Positions 53,346 through 63,800 of a stretch of 64,000 bases of DNA are shown here, in pieces. A program made the translations under genes and the position numbers. Under the pieces are notes generated by a model. That model was not told where the DNA came from and made no database searches. It saw nothing but the letters and a program-made list of their open reading frames with translations. Source of the DNA: Blautia faecis (GTDB taxonomy: Bacteria > Bacillota > Clostridia > Lachnospirales > Lachnospiraceae); NCBI RefSeq assembly GCF_020554845.1, contig NZ_JAJCIA010000020.1:1-64000 (forward strand). Reading direction: 5' to 3'. Every line of letters begins with the position of its first letter. The stretch's first letter is position 1.

Positions 53346-54359
53346 ATGAAGAGAGTTGTAAGGTGTTTTCTGTATCTGACATTTTTGATAACCTGTTGCA
53401 GTTATGTTTATGCGCAAGATGAAAGTATCGGGAGAAATGTGTATGGAAAAGAGGAAGAATTTGTAAGGAGCATTCCTCTGGACTCGTTCTATGCAGAAGA
53501 ATGCAGTGAAAAAGGAACAGTAGAAACTTTAAGATATACCTGCCATTCCTATGCGCTGGAAGCAGTGACCGGGGAAAGCGATATAATGGTTGAGAAATCT
53601 ATGAATGTTTATCTTCCTTATGGCTATGATGACAATAAAGAATATGATGTTCTTTATCTGCTCCATGGAACGGGAGGATTTGAAGATTACTGGATTGGGG
53701 ACAGCTCTACTGGAAGAATAACCTGCAATGTTTTGGACAATATGATTCAAAGGAAAGAATGCAAACCGGTCATTGTAGTATCTCCAACTTACTATTCCCC
53801 GGTTGTGTCTATGGGGTACCGGGATATGGAACCGACAGAACTGTTTGACACGGAAAAAGATCCTTATGCCGACCAGTGGCCAATGTATTTCTGGAAAGAA
53901 TTAAGAAATGACATTATTCCGTTGGTAGAGTCAGAATACTCTACTTATGCGCAAAAAAATGTAAGTGAGGAAAATCTGCAGAATACCAGAGATCACAGAG
54001 GCTTTGCAGGCCTTTCCAGAGGCTCAAAAACAACGGTAAATTCCGGTATGATGCATTGTGCAGATCTTTTTGCCTATATTGGTTCTTATTCAGGGGCTTG
54101 GGCAGATGTGGAAGAATTTAAAAAGATTCTGGAATCAGATGAATACAAAAAATATGACTTTAAATATTGGTACAATGGAAATGGAACGGACGATTTTTCG
54201 TTGGAAAATCATGAGGAGTTTCTGGATGAAGTATTGGAAAAGATGCCAGAGCGATTTTCACTGGATAAAAATGTAGCTTGGGTCGTATTCCAAGAGGGCG
54301 GTCATGCGTATAATTGCTGGATCGCAGATTTGTATAATTCGTTGAAGGTGTTTTTCTGA
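53346..54359 (+). CDS. Secreted esterase (feruloyl/acetyl xylan esterase-like)
   Basis: A 337-residue alpha/beta-hydrolase of the esterase D/XynZ-esterase type. A signal peptide (KRVVRCFLYLTFLITCCSYVYA) is present. MNVYLPYGYDDNKEYDVLYLLHGTGGFEDYW is the strand and oxyanion-hole region, and GFAGLSRGSKTT contains the catalytic Ser of G-x-S-x-G. The His is probably in EGGHAYNCW and the acid lies between. It is likely to remove feruloyl or acetyl groups from plant polysaccharides. The start is uncertain: 53346 is favoured by the signal peptide, though 53319 is possible. Confidence 0.8.
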   Translation: MKRVVRCFLYLTFLITCCSYVYAQDESIGRNVYGKEEEFVRSIPLDSFYAEECSEKGTVETLRYTCHSYALEAVTGESDIMVEKSMNVYLPYGYDDNKEYDVLYLLHGTGGFEDYWIGDSSTGRITCNVLDNMIQRKECKPVIVVSPTYYSPVVSMGYRDMEPTELFDTEKDPYADQWPMYFWKELRNDIIPLVESEYSTYAQKNVSEENLQNTRDHRGFAGLSRGSKTTVNSGMMHCADLFAYIGSYSGAWADVEEFKKILESDEYKKYDFKYWYNGNGTDDFSLENHEEFLDEVLEKMPERFSLDKNVAWVVFQEGGHAYNCWIADLYNSLKVFF

Positions 54360-54418
54360 TGATGTCTGTACTATTATGCCAAAGAAAAAAGCTTTCATTT
54401 TTAATGTAATGATGCAAA

Positions 54419-54470
54419 CAAAAAAGGTGCGACTTAAAAGTTTGTTTTTAAGTTGCGCCTTCTTTGTTTG
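54419..54470 (+). terminator. Strong hairpin terminator after the first esterase gene
   Basis: AAGGTGCGACTTAAAA (54424-54439) pairs with TTTTAAGTTGCGCCTT (one wobble) around GTTTG, with A-rich upstream flank and TCTTTGTTTG after it. Confidence 0.85.
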
Positions 54471-54733
54471 TATAAAAATCAGAACGTTCTGCGCGTGGTA
54501 GATTAATTTAACCTGAAATAGCACGTGCTTTTTCCGCGCCCTTCTTTTTTTAATTCACCAGCCGTAACCAGATACGAAAGCGTAATCTGTAGCTTTTTAA
54601 ACGTGGGATGTTGTGGACTCCTGGAGAAATTCATTTTATACTATAGTTAAATTATGAGTAGATTTACAAGAAATGAGAATTGGTTATTGTTCAAAGATTG
54701 TGAACAGCAATAATTTACGGGAGGAAAACAGAA
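54471..54733 (+). other. Intergenic region with small palindromes and a dyad
   Basis: No gene is visible. Small palindromes GAACGTTC (near 54482) and AGCACGTGCT (near 54521) occur, and CAGATACG/CGTAATCTG forms a short hairpin near 54570. Just before the GH78-like gene, TTGTTCA and TGAACAGCAA (54687-54710) form an inverted repeat about 7 bases apart, a possible operator. Confidence 0.35.
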
Positions 54734-56674
54734 ATGGAACATACATTTTGGATCTGGTATCCGGGAGATTTTGAATTATATCATGCCATGAAGCAGAATT
54801 TCAGCCGTGTGGAGAGAGGTTTTGGATGGCCGGCATTTTGGAAGAGTGAGGGCTTCCGCAACCGTGTGGCTTTCCGCCGGACTTATGAATTGGAGCAGGA
54901 GACCAGTTTTACTGTATTTTCCAATGCGATTGGTCATGTGCTTGTAACCAGGGAGAATGGGGAGAAGAAATATCCATTTGGAAAGAAGATTACAGTAGCA
55001 CCTGGAAAGGTGCGGATCTCTATTCATGCAGGCTGTGTGGAGGCATTTCCTTGCGCTTATGTGCAGGGTGAGGTGATCCATTCTGATAAAACATGGAAGG
55101 CAGAGGATTATTCCCAGCCATTAGTGCCGGTTGGAGTGTGTAAGTATTTTACCAAGCCGGGACAGAATCCTACTGTGTGGGAATATACAGAAAAAGAGTG
55201 CAAGCCGGTGAAAATCAGCGAGATAAACGGTGGCGTGCTGGCAGAGTTTGCGACGGAACTGACGGCGGCGGTTTATGTGAAAAGTAAACGCAGTAATTGT
55301 GTTGACAGTACAAGCGAAGATGAGGATTTAGAGGTTTTTTGCGGTGAATCTGAGGACGAAGCTCTTGACCTTGAGCACTGCTACTACAGCTGGCAGCCGA
55401 ATCCGGTTACAAATCGATGCCCATGCTGTGCAGTCCGTTTTGCATTCATTCCGAATTGCAAAGCCGAAGATGTGGAAATCACAGCATTCTATCAGTATGT
55501 AGATTTCCCGAAACGCGCTTCCTTTAAGTGTAATGATGAGAAACTAAATAAAATCTGGGAGGTGGCGGAGCATACCTTCCGTCTTTGCAGCGGTATCTTT
55601 TTCCTGGATGGGGTGAAACGTGACAAATGGATCTGGTCTGGAGACGCCTACCAGAGCTTTTTTGTAAATCAGTATCTGCTGGCAGATCCTGATATTGACC
55701 AGAGAACTCTTTTAGCACTACGTGGAAATGATCCTATGACAAGACATATCAATACCATCATGGACTATTCCCTGTTCTGGATCCTGGGCGTGCTTTATCA
55801 TTATGAGGCATATGGTGACCTGGAATTTGTCCGCCAGGTTTATCCGAAAATGTGCTCCCTTATGGAGTTCTGTGAGGGTCAGCTGGATGAAAACGGATTT
55901 CTTGTAGGTCGTGAAAATGACTGGATCTACATTGACTGGGCTGACATGGATAAGACTGGTGCCCTTTGTGCAGAGCAGATGCTGTTCGCAGCATGCTGGC
56001 AGACCATGGCGAAAGTGAGTGCGGCTCTTGGAGAAGAAAATCCGGAATACATGGAGAAATATGAGAAACTGATCGGGCAGATCCGTAAATTATACTGGGA
56101 TCAGGAGAAAGGCGCATTTATTGATTCCTTTGAATCCGGTAAGAGAAATGTGACCCGTCATGCCAATATTTTTGCAATTCTTTTTCACATTGCAACACAA
56201 GAAGAGCAGGAGAAAATTCTGGCAAATGTAATTAAGAATGATGCAATTCCGGCAATTACAACTCCGTATTTCAACTTCTTTGAACTGGATATGCTCTGCC
56301 AGACCGGAAATCTGGAATTTGTACTAAATAAGATTCGCAATTACTGGGGCGGTATGCTGGACCGCGGTGCAGTTACCTTCTGGGAAGAGTTTGACCCGGA
56401 GGCACCAGTAGAAACTCAGTACGATATGTACGGCGACCGCTTTGGAAAAAGTCTCTGCCATGCCTGGGCTGCAAGCCCGATCTATTTCCTGGCGAAGTAT
56501 TTCATGGGGCTGAAATTTACTGGAGTCGGCGGAAAAGAATTTGTGGTAGAACCGCATACTGAGTTTTTCGACAGCTTTGATTGTACATTGCCTGTTGCTG
56601 AGGGACAGGTACATATTGTGTGGGATGGGAACGAGCTGAAGGTAGAGAAGGCAGCTCACAGACTTGATTTATAA
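54734..56674 (+). CDS. GH78-like alpha-L-rhamnosidase family protein
   Basis: A 646-residue cytoplasmic protein (no signal peptide). An N-terminal beta-sandwich region (about 1-250) precedes an (alpha/alpha)6 barrel: KLNKIWEVAEHTFRLCSGIFFLDGVKRDKWIWSGDAYQS contains the family's DGVKRD/WSGD acidic patch, later ENDWIYIDWADMDK and the C-terminal WEEFDP and GKSLCHAWAASPIYFLAKYF. Candidate acids are Asp in DGVKRD, Asp in WSGD and the Glu residues of WEEF. Cleavage of alpha-L-rhamnose is plausible but other GH78-superfamily activities cannot be excluded. GGGAGGAAA precedes the ATG. Confidence 0.85.
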   Translation: MEHTFWIWYPGDFELYHAMKQNFSRVERGFGWPAFWKSEGFRNRVAFRRTYELEQETSFTVFSNAIGHVLVTRENGEKKYPFGKKITVAPGKVRISIHAGCVEAFPCAYVQGEVIHSDKTWKAEDYSQPLVPVGVCKYFTKPGQNPTVWEYTEKECKPVKISEINGGVLAEFATELTAAVYVKSKRSNCVDSTSEDEDLEVFCGESEDEALDLEHCYYSWQPNPVTNRCPCCAVRFAFIPNCKAEDVEITAFYQYVDFPKRASFKCNDEKLNKIWEVAEHTFRLCSGIFFLDGVKRDKWIWSGDAYQSFFVNQYLLADPDIDQRTLLALRGNDPMTRHINTIMDYSLFWILGVLYHYEAYGDLEFVRQVYPKMCSLMEFCEGQLDENGFLVGRENDWIYIDWADMDKTGALCAEQMLFAACWQTMAKVSAALGEENPEYMEKYEKLIGQIRKLYWDQEKGAFIDSFESGKRNVTRHANIFAILFHIATQEEQEKILANVIKNDAIPAITTPYFNFFELDMLCQTGNLEFVLNKIRNYWGGMLDRGAVTFWEEFDPEAPVETQYDMYGDRFGKSLCHAWAASPIYFLAKYFMGLKFTGVGGKEFVVEPHTEFFDSFDCTLPVAEGQVHIVWDGNELKVEKAAHRLDL

Positions 56675-56676
56675 AG

Positions 56677-56734
56677 TTCTGTGGGCTGTTATTAGCGTTA
56701 AAAAAAGGACTGTTCACGCTAATTCTTCCACAGA
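56677..56734 (+). other. Long two-part hairpin between the GH78 and GH2 genes
   Basis: TCTGTGG (56678-56684) / CCACAGA (56728-56734) encloses ATTAGCGT (56691-56698) / ACGCTAAT (56716-56723). There is no T tract after it, so a simple terminator is doubtful; RNA stability or partial termination are possible. Confidence 0.5.
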
Positions 56735-56827
56735 GATAGGAAAAAGCAGTAAACTGTTAACAGATTGAGAATGCCGAAAAAGTAGTTGGTTTAAGGACAG
56801 AGATTTCAGAAAGGAGCAGTTTACTGT

Positions 56828-59452
56828 ATGCAGAAAATTGATTTTAACAAGGATTGGATATGCAGGTGTCTTACCCGGGATGAGGAAGCTTATCCGGTGA
56901 CTTTGCCACATGATGCAATGCTGAGTGAGCCGCGTACTCAGGAGAGTACCGGCGAGGGAAATGTTGGATGGTATATTGGTGGAGATTACGAATATACTAA
57001 GAATTTCTTTGTGCCAGAGGAGTATAAAGATAAGAAAGTCCTCATTGAATTCGAGGGGATTTACCACAATGGCGAAGTTTACATAAATGGGAAAAAGGCG
57101 GCTTACCGTCCTTATGGTTATACCAATTTTTATGTGGATACAGAGGGCTTTTTCCAGTATGGAAAAGAGAATGAGATCAAAGTCATTGCGCGCAATGCTG
57201 ACCAGCCAAACAGCCGTTGGTATTCAGGAACCGGTATTTACCGTCCGGCTTATCTGCATGTTGCAGGGGAGAAATATATTCCGGTAAATGGTGTGAAAAT
57301 CCGTACTCTGAGTTATGATCCGGCAAAAATTGAGGTTGTTGTAAAGACTTCTGCGCCGGGAGAGGTTTCCCTGAAGATTGAGTTTGAGGGCTCTAAAGTA
57401 CTTAGAGTAATTGGTGAAAGTACAAAAATAGGGAATGTAAACAATGACAGAATAATATCATCAGATAATAAAAACATGCAGCCAAATGGATCAGTACAGA
57501 CTGGAGAAAATGGTCAGAAGAGTGAATTGGTGCAGGTGGAAGCAGAAAAAAATAATCAGGCAGCAGAATACCAGGCCATCTTCCAGCTGGACGTTCCAAA
57601 CGCAAAGCTCTGGGATACAGAGCACCCGAATCTTTATACCTGTAAAGCAGTTTTCGGTGAAGACGAAGTAATCGAAACTTTCGGAATCCGCGAGCTGATC
57701 TGGAACCCGCAGGTGGGAATGACCATTAACGGAGAGCGTGTGATTCTTCGCGGAGCCTGCTTCCATCATGACAATGGTGTGCTTGGTGCATGTACTTATC
57801 CGGAAGCAGAAGAACGTAAAATGCGTATTCTCAAAGAAAATGGATACAATGCAGTCCGCTCTGCACATTATCCTTGCTCTAAGGCACTTCTGGATGCCTG
57901 TGACCGTGTGGGAATGCTGATGATGGATGAATATGTGGATGTGTGGTACATTCATAAAACTAAATATGACTATGCAGGACAGCTTGCGGACTGGTGGAAA
58001 CAGGATTTAAAAGACATGGTTGATAAGGATTACAACCATCCAAGTGTGATCATGTACTCCACCGGAAATGAGGTTGCAGAGACCGCCCAGAAGAAGGGAA
58101 TTGCCCTCACCGGTGATATGACAAACTTCCTTCACAGCCTGGATTCAACCCGTCCTGTTACCTGCGGAATCAACATTTTCTTCAACTTCTTAAGCTCCAT
58201 AGGACTTGGTGTTTACAGCGATGATAAGGCAGAAAAGAGCGCTGGAAATGCAGAGAAAAATGCCGCTCAGGCAACTGGAAAGAATGAGAAAAAAGTAGTT
58301 AAAAGTGGTAAAAAGACAGTAAATAAAGCCACAGAAAATGGAAAAAAAGGATTAGGCAGTACCAAGCCGGAAAAGAAGAAAAAACCAGTAGGAAGCGAGT
58401 TCTATAATACTCTTGCCTGTCTGGTTGGAGACTACTTTATGAAGTGCGGTGCTACCCTTTATCCATGCGATTTAAGGACGAAGGATGCCTACGCAAACAT
58501 GGATATCGCAGGTTATAACTACGGTATTTTCCGCTACAAGCATGACCTGAAAAAGTACCCGAACCGTCTGATTCTGGGAAGCGAAACCTTCTGTAAGGAT
58601 GCGTATAGTTTCTGGGAAATTGCCAAGAAAAACAAACGGATTATCGGTGATTTTGTGTGGGCAGGATGGGATTATATCGGAGAAGTCGGGGATGGTGCAG
58701 CAGAGTATTCTGACTATAAATTTGAAGATCCCGCCACGAGAATGACAGGTGGAAACGGCCGAATTGACCTGAACGGAAAACCGCGTGCAGAGGCTGCATA
58801 TACCAGAGTCGCTTTTGAAAGAGAAACAGGTCCGTTTATTGCAGTTGATCCTGTTTACCAGAAAGAAAAGCTTCGTCTTACTGGCTGGCAGCTGACAAAA
58901 GCTCTGGAAAGCTGGGCATGGGATGGCTGTAACGGAGAACCGGCGAAGGTAGAAGTTTATGCAAGGGCTGCACAGGTTGAGCTGTTTATCAATGGCAAAA
59001 GTGTTGGTAAAAAGAAAGTGAAAAAATGCCGTGCAAACTTTAATACCACCTATCAGGATGGGGAGATAACGGCGGTTTCTTACGATGAAAACGGAAAAGA
59101 AATCAACCGTTATTCCTTACAGACAGCAGGAAAAGATACGGTTCTTCAGGTGCGCCCAGAGGAGAAAACCGTGAAGCCGGAAGGCCTTGCATTTATTCAA
59201 CTGCAATACACAGATAGCAAGGGAATCTGGAAACCAATGGAGAAACATAACATAAAAGTAACGGTAGAAAATGGTGTCCTGAAGGGGCTTGGAAGCCCGG
59301 CTCCGTATGTAAAAGGGAATTACACGGACCATACTGTGGCGACTTATTATGGTGAGGCGATGGCAGTTGTACAGGCAGATGGAAACGGACCGGTGAAGGT
59401 TACAGTGGCAGATGAAGAACGGTTTTATGTGGCAGAAATTCCATGTGAATGA
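56828..59452 (+). CDS. GH2 family beta-galactosidase/glucuronidase-like enzyme
   Basis: An 874-residue cytoplasmic GH2 enzyme. Order: N-terminal sugar-binding (jelly-roll) domain (FNKDWICRCLTRDEEAYPVTLPHDAM, NFFVPEEYKDKKVLIEFEGIYHNGEVYING), an immunoglobulin-like domain, the TIM barrel with acid/base Glu in SVIMYSTGNEVAE and nucleophile Glu in LILGSETF, then DUF4982-type and C-terminal domains. Two low-complexity stretches interrupt it: an Asn/Gln-rich loop at about residues 194-245, and a Lys/Ala-rich loop (about 464-525) between INIFFNFLSSIGLGVYSD and the next barrel segment. AGAAAGGAGCAG precedes the ATG. The substrate is a beta-galactoside or related sugar. Confidence 0.9.
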   Translation: MQKIDFNKDWICRCLTRDEEAYPVTLPHDAMLSEPRTQESTGEGNVGWYIGGDYEYTKNFFVPEEYKDKKVLIEFEGIYHNGEVYINGKKAAYRPYGYTNFYVDTEGFFQYGKENEIKVIARNADQPNSRWYSGTGIYRPAYLHVAGEKYIPVNGVKIRTLSYDPAKIEVVVKTSAPGEVSLKIEFEGSKVLRVIGESTKIGNVNNDRIISSDNKNMQPNGSVQTGENGQKSELVQVEAEKNNQAAEYQAIFQLDVPNAKLWDTEHPNLYTCKAVFGEDEVIETFGIRELIWNPQVGMTINGERVILRGACFHHDNGVLGACTYPEAEERKMRILKENGYNAVRSAHYPCSKALLDACDRVGMLMMDEYVDVWYIHKTKYDYAGQLADWWKQDLKDMVDKDYNHPSVIMYSTGNEVAETAQKKGIALTGDMTNFLHSLDSTRPVTCGINIFFNFLSSIGLGVYSDDKAEKSAGNAEKNAAQATGKNEKKVVKSGKKTVNKATENGKKGLGSTKPEKKKKPVGSEFYNTLACLVGDYFMKCGATLYPCDLRTKDAYANMDIAGYNYGIFRYKHDLKKYPNRLILGSETFCKDAYSFWEIAKKNKRIIGDFVWAGWDYIGEVGDGAAEYSDYKFEDPATRMTGGNGRIDLNGKPRAEAAYTRVAFERETGPFIAVDPVYQKEKLRLTGWQLTKALESWAWDGCNGEPAKVEVYARAAQVELFINGKSVGKKKVKKCRANFNTTYQDGEITAVSYDENGKEINRYSLQTAGKDTVLQVRPEEKTVKPEGLAFIQLQYTDSKGIWKPMEKHNIKVTVENGVLKGLGSPAPYVKGNYTDHTVATYYGEAMAVVQADGNGPVKVTVADEERFYVAEIPCE

Positions 59453-59494
59453 AGTGAAAGGCTTATGATTTAAGGTAGAAAAGAGGTTGAAAAA

Positions 59495-60535
59495 ATGAAG
59501 AAAAAAGGTTTTATCATAGGGGGAATTTGTCTTGCTGTTGTAGCTGGTATTCTCGGTTACAATCATGAAGCTGTCCGTGTGGTTTTTCATAATGTATACT
59601 CTCCATCAGTGAAATTAGATGATTCTTCCAAATGGAACGGAGGAAAAGCTTATGAGAAGCTGCCATATTCTGAGGCTTCCGAAAATGACTATCTGGATCT
59701 GTATGTGCCGGACAGTGAAAAACCTATGCCTTTGATCATACTGGTACATGGGGGCGGCTTTGTATACAATGACAGCCAGTCCCGTCAGGCGCAGCTGATG
59801 TACCGCTATTTCCGCGATCATGGATATGCATGTGCATCCGTTAACTATCGTCTTGCCCAGGAAGCAGCCTTTCCGGCAGGTGTGGAAGATGTGAAATCAG
59901 CAATCCGTTTTCTTCGTGCAAATGCAGAGAAATATGGATACGATCCGGAGCGTTTTGCAATCTGGGGAGAGTCAGCTGGAGGCTATTTATCTGTGATCTG
60001 TGGCGCTTCCAATGATGAGGAATTTAATAGTGTTCCATTTATCGGAGAAGATGAGAACCATCCTGTTTCCAGTGAAGTGCAGGTGATCCTGGACTATTAC
60101 GGCTGTGTGGAATTCGGAACCATGGAAGATGATTACAGGGAGCTTAGGATCCCCAAAATTGTCCGCTGGGCGGCCAGCCTGTGGCTTCAGGGAGCAATTA
60201 AAGATACCGGCTACGAAGATGTAGAATCTTATTGGATGCGCAAGGATGTAAAAACTCTTACTGAGGATGAGAAAAACAATTATAGTCCATTATATTATAT
60301 TGAGAAAAATCTTACGGAGAAAAACAGCCCGGATATATTGATCTGGCATGGTGATGCGGATTTAGATGTTCCGTATCTGCAGTCTGAGAGACTGAATGCA
60401 CTGCTTACAAGAATTGTTGGGACAGATAAGGTGGAATTTAAGCTTTTTCATAATTATAAGCATGCGGCAGATCAGCTGTACAGTGATGAAAATCTGGGAA
60501 TCCTGAAAGAATATCTGGATGAGAAATTTGCATAA
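59495..60535 (+). CDS. Alpha/beta-hydrolase esterase with N-terminal anchor
   Basis: A 346-residue esterase of the hormone-sensitive-lipase-like/acetyl esterase type. An N-terminal signal anchor (KKGFIIGGICLAVVAGILGY) suggests export or membrane attachment. LIILVHGGGFVYNDS holds the HGGG oxyanion hole, WGESAGGYLS the nucleophile Ser, WHGDADLDVPYLQS the acid and NYKHAADQLYS the His. It probably removes acetyl or other esters from oligosaccharides. The start at 59495 follows GAGG; it lies 42 bases after the GH2 gene, so the two form an operon. Confidence 0.88.
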   Translation: MKKKGFIIGGICLAVVAGILGYNHEAVRVVFHNVYSPSVKLDDSSKWNGGKAYEKLPYSEASENDYLDLYVPDSEKPMPLIILVHGGGFVYNDSQSRQAQLMYRYFRDHGYACASVNYRLAQEAAFPAGVEDVKSAIRFLRANAEKYGYDPERFAIWGESAGGYLSVICGASNDEEFNSVPFIGEDENHPVSSEVQVILDYYGCVEFGTMEDDYRELRIPKIVRWAASLWLQGAIKDTGYEDVESYWMRKDVKTLTEDEKNNYSPLYYIEKNLTEKNSPDILIWHGDADLDVPYLQSERLNALLTRIVGTDKVEFKLFHNYKHAADQLYSDENLGILKEYLDEKFA

Positions 60536-60608
60536 GGGAAGTCGCATACATTAATATGAGCGTGATTACCGGAGAATCGGCAGACACATAAGCTGACAGA
60601 AACGAAGA

Positions 60609-60653
60609 AAATATCTGGCACAGGGCAGAATTGCCCCGTCAGATATTTTTTTG
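60609..60653 (+). terminator. Terminator after the GH2/esterase operon
   Basis: AATATCTGGCACAGGGC (60610-60626) pairs with GCCCCGTCAGATATT (imperfect), followed by TTTTTTG. Confidence 0.8.
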
Positions 60654-60753
60654 CCCTCAAATAAAAAGGTTTTAACAAAATCTGTCAAAACCTTGAAAAA
60701 GCTAAATGGGTTTGATATGCTGTCTATATATATCTTTTGATGAGTTGTAAGTC

Positions 60754-60840
60754 ATTGTTTACAGGTAATATTCTGTGCGGGTAAATTTTGCACAGAATTG
60801 CAGCACAAGGTGATCATTGTGCACTTAGTGAGCAGTGCTA
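60754..60840. repeat. Decayed relative of the 46.8-kb palindromic element
   Basis: About 87 bases. TTGTTTACAGGTAATATTCTG matches CTGTTCACTGGTAACGTTCTG at 46806, and GTGCACTTAGTGAGCAGTGC parallels GTGAACGGAGTGAACAGTAAC at 46950. It has three hairpins of its own: TTCTGTGC/GCACAGAA (60771-60797), GCACAA/TTGTGC (60803-60822) and GCACT/AGTGC (60821-60838). It lies between the terminator and the GGDEF/EAL gene. The remaining 327-base interval holds no gene. Confidence 0.6.
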
Positions 60841-60862
60841 TTTTATATAGTAGGGAGAAACT

Positions 60863-63800
60863 ATGAAAATAGAAAAAAAACTATGGATCACTCTGTTCGT
60901 ATTTGGATTGTTTGCAATTGGTTTTTCAGGTTGGATATTCAGTCAGAGTACAGCCAGGGAAAAATTGCTCTGGGATAATACGATTAGGTTTGAAACAAAA
61001 AAACTGACAGATGGAGAAATCAAATCAGAGAATATTGCTCTGCCCGAAGACTTCGATGATCCCAGATCAATCTTATTTAAAACCACACACACCATTGCAG
61101 AAGTGTGGCTGGACGGAGAAAAAATATACGAATACGGAAATGAAGAAGATGCTCCCAGCTTTATGAAGTCACCGGGAAGCTGCTGGCACATTGTGAATAT
61201 TCCGGAAGACAGCGCTGGTAAAAGTCTTGAGGTCAGAATTATTCCAGTATATGACAACTATTATGGAAATGAAGTCAGCATTGTATACGGAACACGGGGC
61301 AATTGCGTTCTGAAAATTTTAATGGACAGCTTTAAAACCCTGTTGCTCAGCTGCGGGATCCTGTTTGCAAGCATCATCTGCCTGCTGCTTTATTTGGGAG
61401 CAGTGCGAAGAAAAAGAAGAGACAAGACAGAAACGAAGATAGAGGTCTTTTTAAACCTTGGATTTTTCTCATTGCTGATTGCAGTATGGACACTGGCACA
61501 ATGTGGATTCCTGCAGTTTTTGATTCCGGATGGAAGAACTTTGTATTTTGTAGATTATTTTTCATTCTTCCTTTTCCCGGTACCCTTTAATTTTCTGCTA
61601 TATGATATCTGCAAAAGCAGATACCACAAAGGTGCATTGATTTTTCCCATTCTTTATCTTGCGAATATGGCAGCTGACGTTCTGCTTCAGTGTACGGGAA
61701 TTATTGATATATTCCGGCTGCTTCCCGCAACCCATGTTATTATGGTTGCCAATGCAGTTTACACAGTTGCCCTCATTCTTTACGAGGCCAGAAAAGAAGG
61801 CAACGATGAAGCCAAGAAATTCCAGTATCCTATGTGTGTGCTCATAGTATTCGGAATGGTAGAAATGTTCCTTTATTATTTGAGAAAATTTCAACAGACA
61901 TCCATTTTGCTTCCCATAGGAACCCTGCTGTTTATCATTATGCTGATCTGGATCCAGGTTTCCCAATATTACGATCAATACATCCAGAAACAAAAGGTGA
62001 TCTATCTGCAGAAAATAGCCAACATGGATATGCTCACAGAGGCCATGAACCGAAACGCTTACGAGGACATGGTGAAATATCTGGAGGAAAGTGATATTAA
62101 ACTTCGTACAACAGGTGTAGTTCTGTTTGATCTGGATAATCTGAAAGTGATCAATGACAATTTTGGGCATGAAAAGGGAGACGAAGCGCTGAAGCTATGC
62201 TATCAGTGTATCAGTCAGGCATTTCAGAATGTAAAGAACTGTTTTCGGATTGGCGGCGATGAGTTTGCATATGTATATCATAGCGATGAGAAGGATATGA
62301 TTCCGGAACGGCTGAAGGCGCTGGAGCTGATTTTGAAAAAAACAGCGGAAACGAACAAGCTGGAGTATCCACTCAGCATGTCAGCCGGATATGCTTATTA
62401 TCAGCCTGATATAGATTTTGACTTTAAGGATATTGTAAGACGAAGTGATACCATGCTGTACCGTCAGAAGCGCAGAAAGAAGGTGGCACGGTCAGCAGGT
62501 CTGGACAATCTGCTCTCCCGTATGAGTAAGCAGTCGACAGAGGAGATCACAGATGAGGTGATCCTGCAGGAGAAAAAGTTTCAGAGCATGTCTGTGGATG
62601 AGCTTTGCAGTGTGATCGATCTTCTTAGTCCGACTACAGATAATTACCCATATGTGGTTGACTTTCGGTCGGATTTTTATTACATAGCAAATCAGGCTCT
62701 TGAACGCTTCTGTATTCCCAAAAATGGTTTTCATAATGTAATTTCGAAGCATAAGGAATTTGTATATGCACCGGATTATGAAAAACTGAAAGCGGAATTT
62801 GATGATCTTCTGGAAACAGACCGCTGCACCCATAGCATGGAATATCGTTGGCTGGATCTGAAAAAAAAGCCGATCTGGATTCATTGCAAAGGGTATCTGG
62901 TCCGTGACGATAACATGAAACCTCTTTATATGATTGGTTGTGTGAACGAAATTGGAAAGAGACAGAAGGCAGATAATGTAAGCGGACTATTGGGAGAGTC
63001 TGGTTTCCGGGAGTATATGAACCAGCTGGATACTCCTTTGGAGACAGGATATCTGCTTCGTATAGGAATCGATCATTTTAAGGAAATCAATGATAACTTC
63101 GGACAGGAGTACGGTGACTTTGTACTTAAGAAAACGGCGGAGTGTATTTCAGGCTGTACATCAGAAGGACAGAAGGTGTACAAGCTTGTGGCAGATGAAT
63201 TTCTGATTCTGGATGTTGCTTCTGACGAAGCGAAGGATGCGGATAAGCTTTATGATAAAGTGAGAGAGGCAATAGACAGATTTATTGAAACCAATGAATT
63301 TAAAGTCATGTATACGGTTTCAGGAGGAATTGTACCATTTGCGGCATTAAAGGGAAATCAGTGTTCAGAAGCATTGAAGCTGACGGATTTTGCCCTGAAT
63401 GAGGCGAAGAAGCTGGGAAGAAACCGTTGTTATATATTTAATGGGGAAACCTACAGAAAATTTCTTCGGAAAAGGGAGATCACCCAGGAACTGCGGGAAG
63501 CTGTGATCAATGGATTTCAGGGCTTTACAGCTTTTTACCAGCCTGTATTTGCTGAAGACAAAAAAGTGCCTTATGGAGCAGAAGCTTTAATGCGTTTTAC
63601 CTCTGAAAAATTCGGAATGATTTCACCGGCGGAGTTCATTCCCATTCTGGAAGAAACAGGTCTGATTATTCCTGCTGGCCGCTGGATGATGAAAGAGGCT
63701 ATGGGAAAATGCAGTGAGATCAGGAAGATACTTTCAGGGTTCCGGATGAGTATTAATATTTCCCAGGTACAGGCCTCTAAGTCTGATGTGATTCAGGATA

